NCBI RefSeq assembly: GCF_900101675.1 | Contig: NZ_FNKG01000001.1 | Location: 665,378 to 729,377, forward strand | Origin: Curtobacterium sp. UNCCL20 | GTDB taxonomy: Bacteria > Actinomycetota > Actinomycetes > Actinomycetales > Microbacteriaceae | Direction: 5' to 3' | DNA length: 64,000 nucleotides | In this document: piece by piece, positions 62,850-64,000 of the stretch | Position numbering within the stretch: position 1 is the stretch's first letter | Layout of the letters: each line of letters opens with the position of its first letter | The notes under the pieces: model-generated | Told to the model about the DNA's origin: nothing | Database searches by the model: none | Seen by the model: the letters and a program-made list of their open reading frames with translations, nothing else | Program-made: the position numbers and the translations under genes

Positions 62850-64000
62850 TCAGCTCGCGTCCGCCTGGTCGTCGCGATCGCGGGTGGACCGGTCGGGCGC
62901 GGTGCGCTCCGCGAGCGGCACGACCGGGGACGGCAGCTCCGCCTCGGGTTCGGGGCGGACGCCGAAGAGGGCGTCGAGGGCGCCGACGAACTCCTCGCCG
63001 CGTCCGGCACGGCCGAGCTCGCGGGCCCGCACGGACGGACGGTGCAGCAGGACGCCGACGAGGTGCCGGAGGGCACGTTCGGTCTGCTCGGCGGACTCGG
63101 TGTCGCCGTCGCTCCGTCGCTTCGCGCGCTCGATCTCGTCGTCGAGGATGTCGAACACGTGCTTGCGGAAGGCCACGAGCGCCGGGGTGGTGGACTGCTC
63201 GAGGGCCTGGGCGCGGAACCGGGAGACCGCGTCGTCGACCATCGCGCGGGCCTCGGACTCGGCGTTCAGCTCGGCGATCGGTGCGTGGATGCTGATGGTC
63301 TCGAGGTCGAGCAGCTCGACACCGTCGACGCCGGCGGCCGCGGGGTCGACGTTGCGGGGGAGCCCGAGGTCGATCACGATGCGCCGGACCCCGTCGTCGA
63401 GGTCGGCCGGCGCGACGACCGGGACCTCGCTGGAGGTGCAGGTGATGACGACGTCGCTCGCGGCGATCGCGTGCCGGAGGTCGTGCGCGGCGACGAGGTC
63501 GTGCTTCGCCGCGAACCAGGCGGCGCGGCCGGAGGGGGAGAAGACCTGGATGGTGGTGGCGCCGCGGTCGCGCAGGGCAGCGATCGTGGTGGCCGCGTAG
63601 CTGCCGGTGCCGACGAGCAGCACGCGGGCGCGGCCCCAGTCGGTGACGCGGGACGACGCGAGCTCGAGGCCGAGGCGGACCAGCGACCGGCCGGCGGCGC
63701 CGATGCGGGTCCGGGTCTTGACGCCGCGGGAGGTGTGCGCGGCCTCTTGGAAGAGGCGCTCGAGGTCGGAGGTGGTGGTGCCGTTGGAGCGGGCGTCCTC
63801 GAGCGAGCGACGAACCTGCCCGGAGATCTCGGTCTCGCCGACGACGACGGACTCGAGGCCGCTCGACACGGCGAAGAGGTGCTGCACGACGTCCTTGCCG
63901 CCGAGCACGTTGACCGAATCGAGGACCTCGGCGGGGTCGAGGTCGCTCGCGGCGGCGACGGCATCGACGGTGGCCGAGACGGCGGAGTCGCGGTCGTCGC
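62850..64000 (-). CDS. hemA: Glutamyl-tRNA reductase (start outside window)
   Basis: The last 383 codons of HemA, which makes glutamate-1-semialdehyde from Glu-tRNA with NADPH, the first step of C5 heme synthesis. Seen: VQHLFAVSSGLESVVVGETE (substrate domain), EISGQV, the NADPH motif VLLVGTGSYAATTIAALRD, and SDVVITCTSSEVPVV. The catalytic Cys lies before the window. The C-terminal dimerisation domain is followed by a charged tail (TAPDRSTRDRDDQADAS). Confidence 0.95.
   Translation of the reverse strand, partial: DDRDSAVSATVDAVAAASDLDPAEVLDSVNVLGGKDVVQHLFAVSSGLESVVVGETEISGQVRRSLEDARSNGTTTSDLERLFQEAAHTSRGVKTRTRIGAAGRSLVRLGLELASSRVTDWGRARVLLVGTGSYAATTIAALRDRGATTIQVFSPSGRAAWFAAKHDLVAAHDLRHAIAASDVVITCTSSEVPVVAPADLDDGVRRIVIDLGLPRNVDPAAAGVDGVELLDLETISIHAPIAELNAESEARAMVDDAVSRFRAQALEQSTTPALVAFRKHVFDILDDEIERAKRRSDGDTESAEQTERALRHLVGVLLHRPSVRARELGRAGRGEEFVGALDALFGVRPEPEAELPSPVVPLAERTAPDRSTRDRDDQADAS

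Noticed and set aside
1..64000. tRNA, rRNA, riboswitch, integrase, insertion sequence or origin
   Set aside because: None could be recognised by reading; a tRNAscan, Rfam or ISfinder search was not possible.

Overview
The window is high-GC DNA from a Gram-positive actinobacterium, most likely a Microbacteriaceae member of the Curtobacterium type (inferred, not proven). Supporting signs are a NucS mismatch endonuclease, an hsp20 promoter carrying both HspR-type (HAIR) and HrcA-type (CIRCE) operators, actinobacterial membrane families (DUF5134, SfLAP/GAP, DUF4232 lipoprotein), and many start codons that sit 6-7 nt after a TANNNT -10 box, as in leaderless actinobacterial mRNAs. No rRNA, tRNA, CRISPR array, integrase or transposase was seen.

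Layout. 1-6123: end of a triosephosphate-isomerase-family gene, two regulator/oxidoreductase divergons (TetR with an NmrA-like protein, MerR with an SDR), a two-component system and a VanY-like lipoprotein. 6124-13393: accessory island with a 1512-aa secreted RHS/YD-repeat protein, a small membrane protein coupled to it, and two displaced RHS tip remnants, each followed by small membrane genes or hairpins; GC and codon use drop here. 13394-21157: hydrolase, SnoaL/TetR divergon, MFS/ArsR divergon with duplicated operators, DoxX/SDR operon, and an SDR plus manganese catalase pair. 21227-26503: heat-shock hsp20 unit, esterase/MFS operon, and a string of small unknown genes.

26549-33083 looks like an amine-use module: IclR regulator, two APC permeases either side of a shared promoter region, a copper amine oxidase and a DUF5134 protein. 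33113-36710: MarR and TetR regulators and a sugar oxidoreductase/isomerase pair. 36927-48253: MFS exporters, carboxylesterase, Nudix, kinase, NmrA-like protein, HAD phosphatase, nucS and a LacI gene with a perfect operator. 48300-52423: five-gene MoxR/DUF58/DUF4129 operon in which each gene overlaps the next by 4 bp. 52508-52897 is a scar joining the 3' ends of a second MATE gene and a second lacI. 52959-64000: lipoproteins, MATE pump, uracil permease, M13 peptidase, serine-hydrolase-like protein, phosphotransferase, a frameshifted acetyltransferase, a short SDIPGE-repeat protein, Nudix, and the start-truncated hemA.

A dispersed palindromic repeat (arm GCCTGGAGGCGCG) runs through the window: four full hairpins and nine half-sites. 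Several half-sites lie inside genes, mostly at C-termini, where they are translated.
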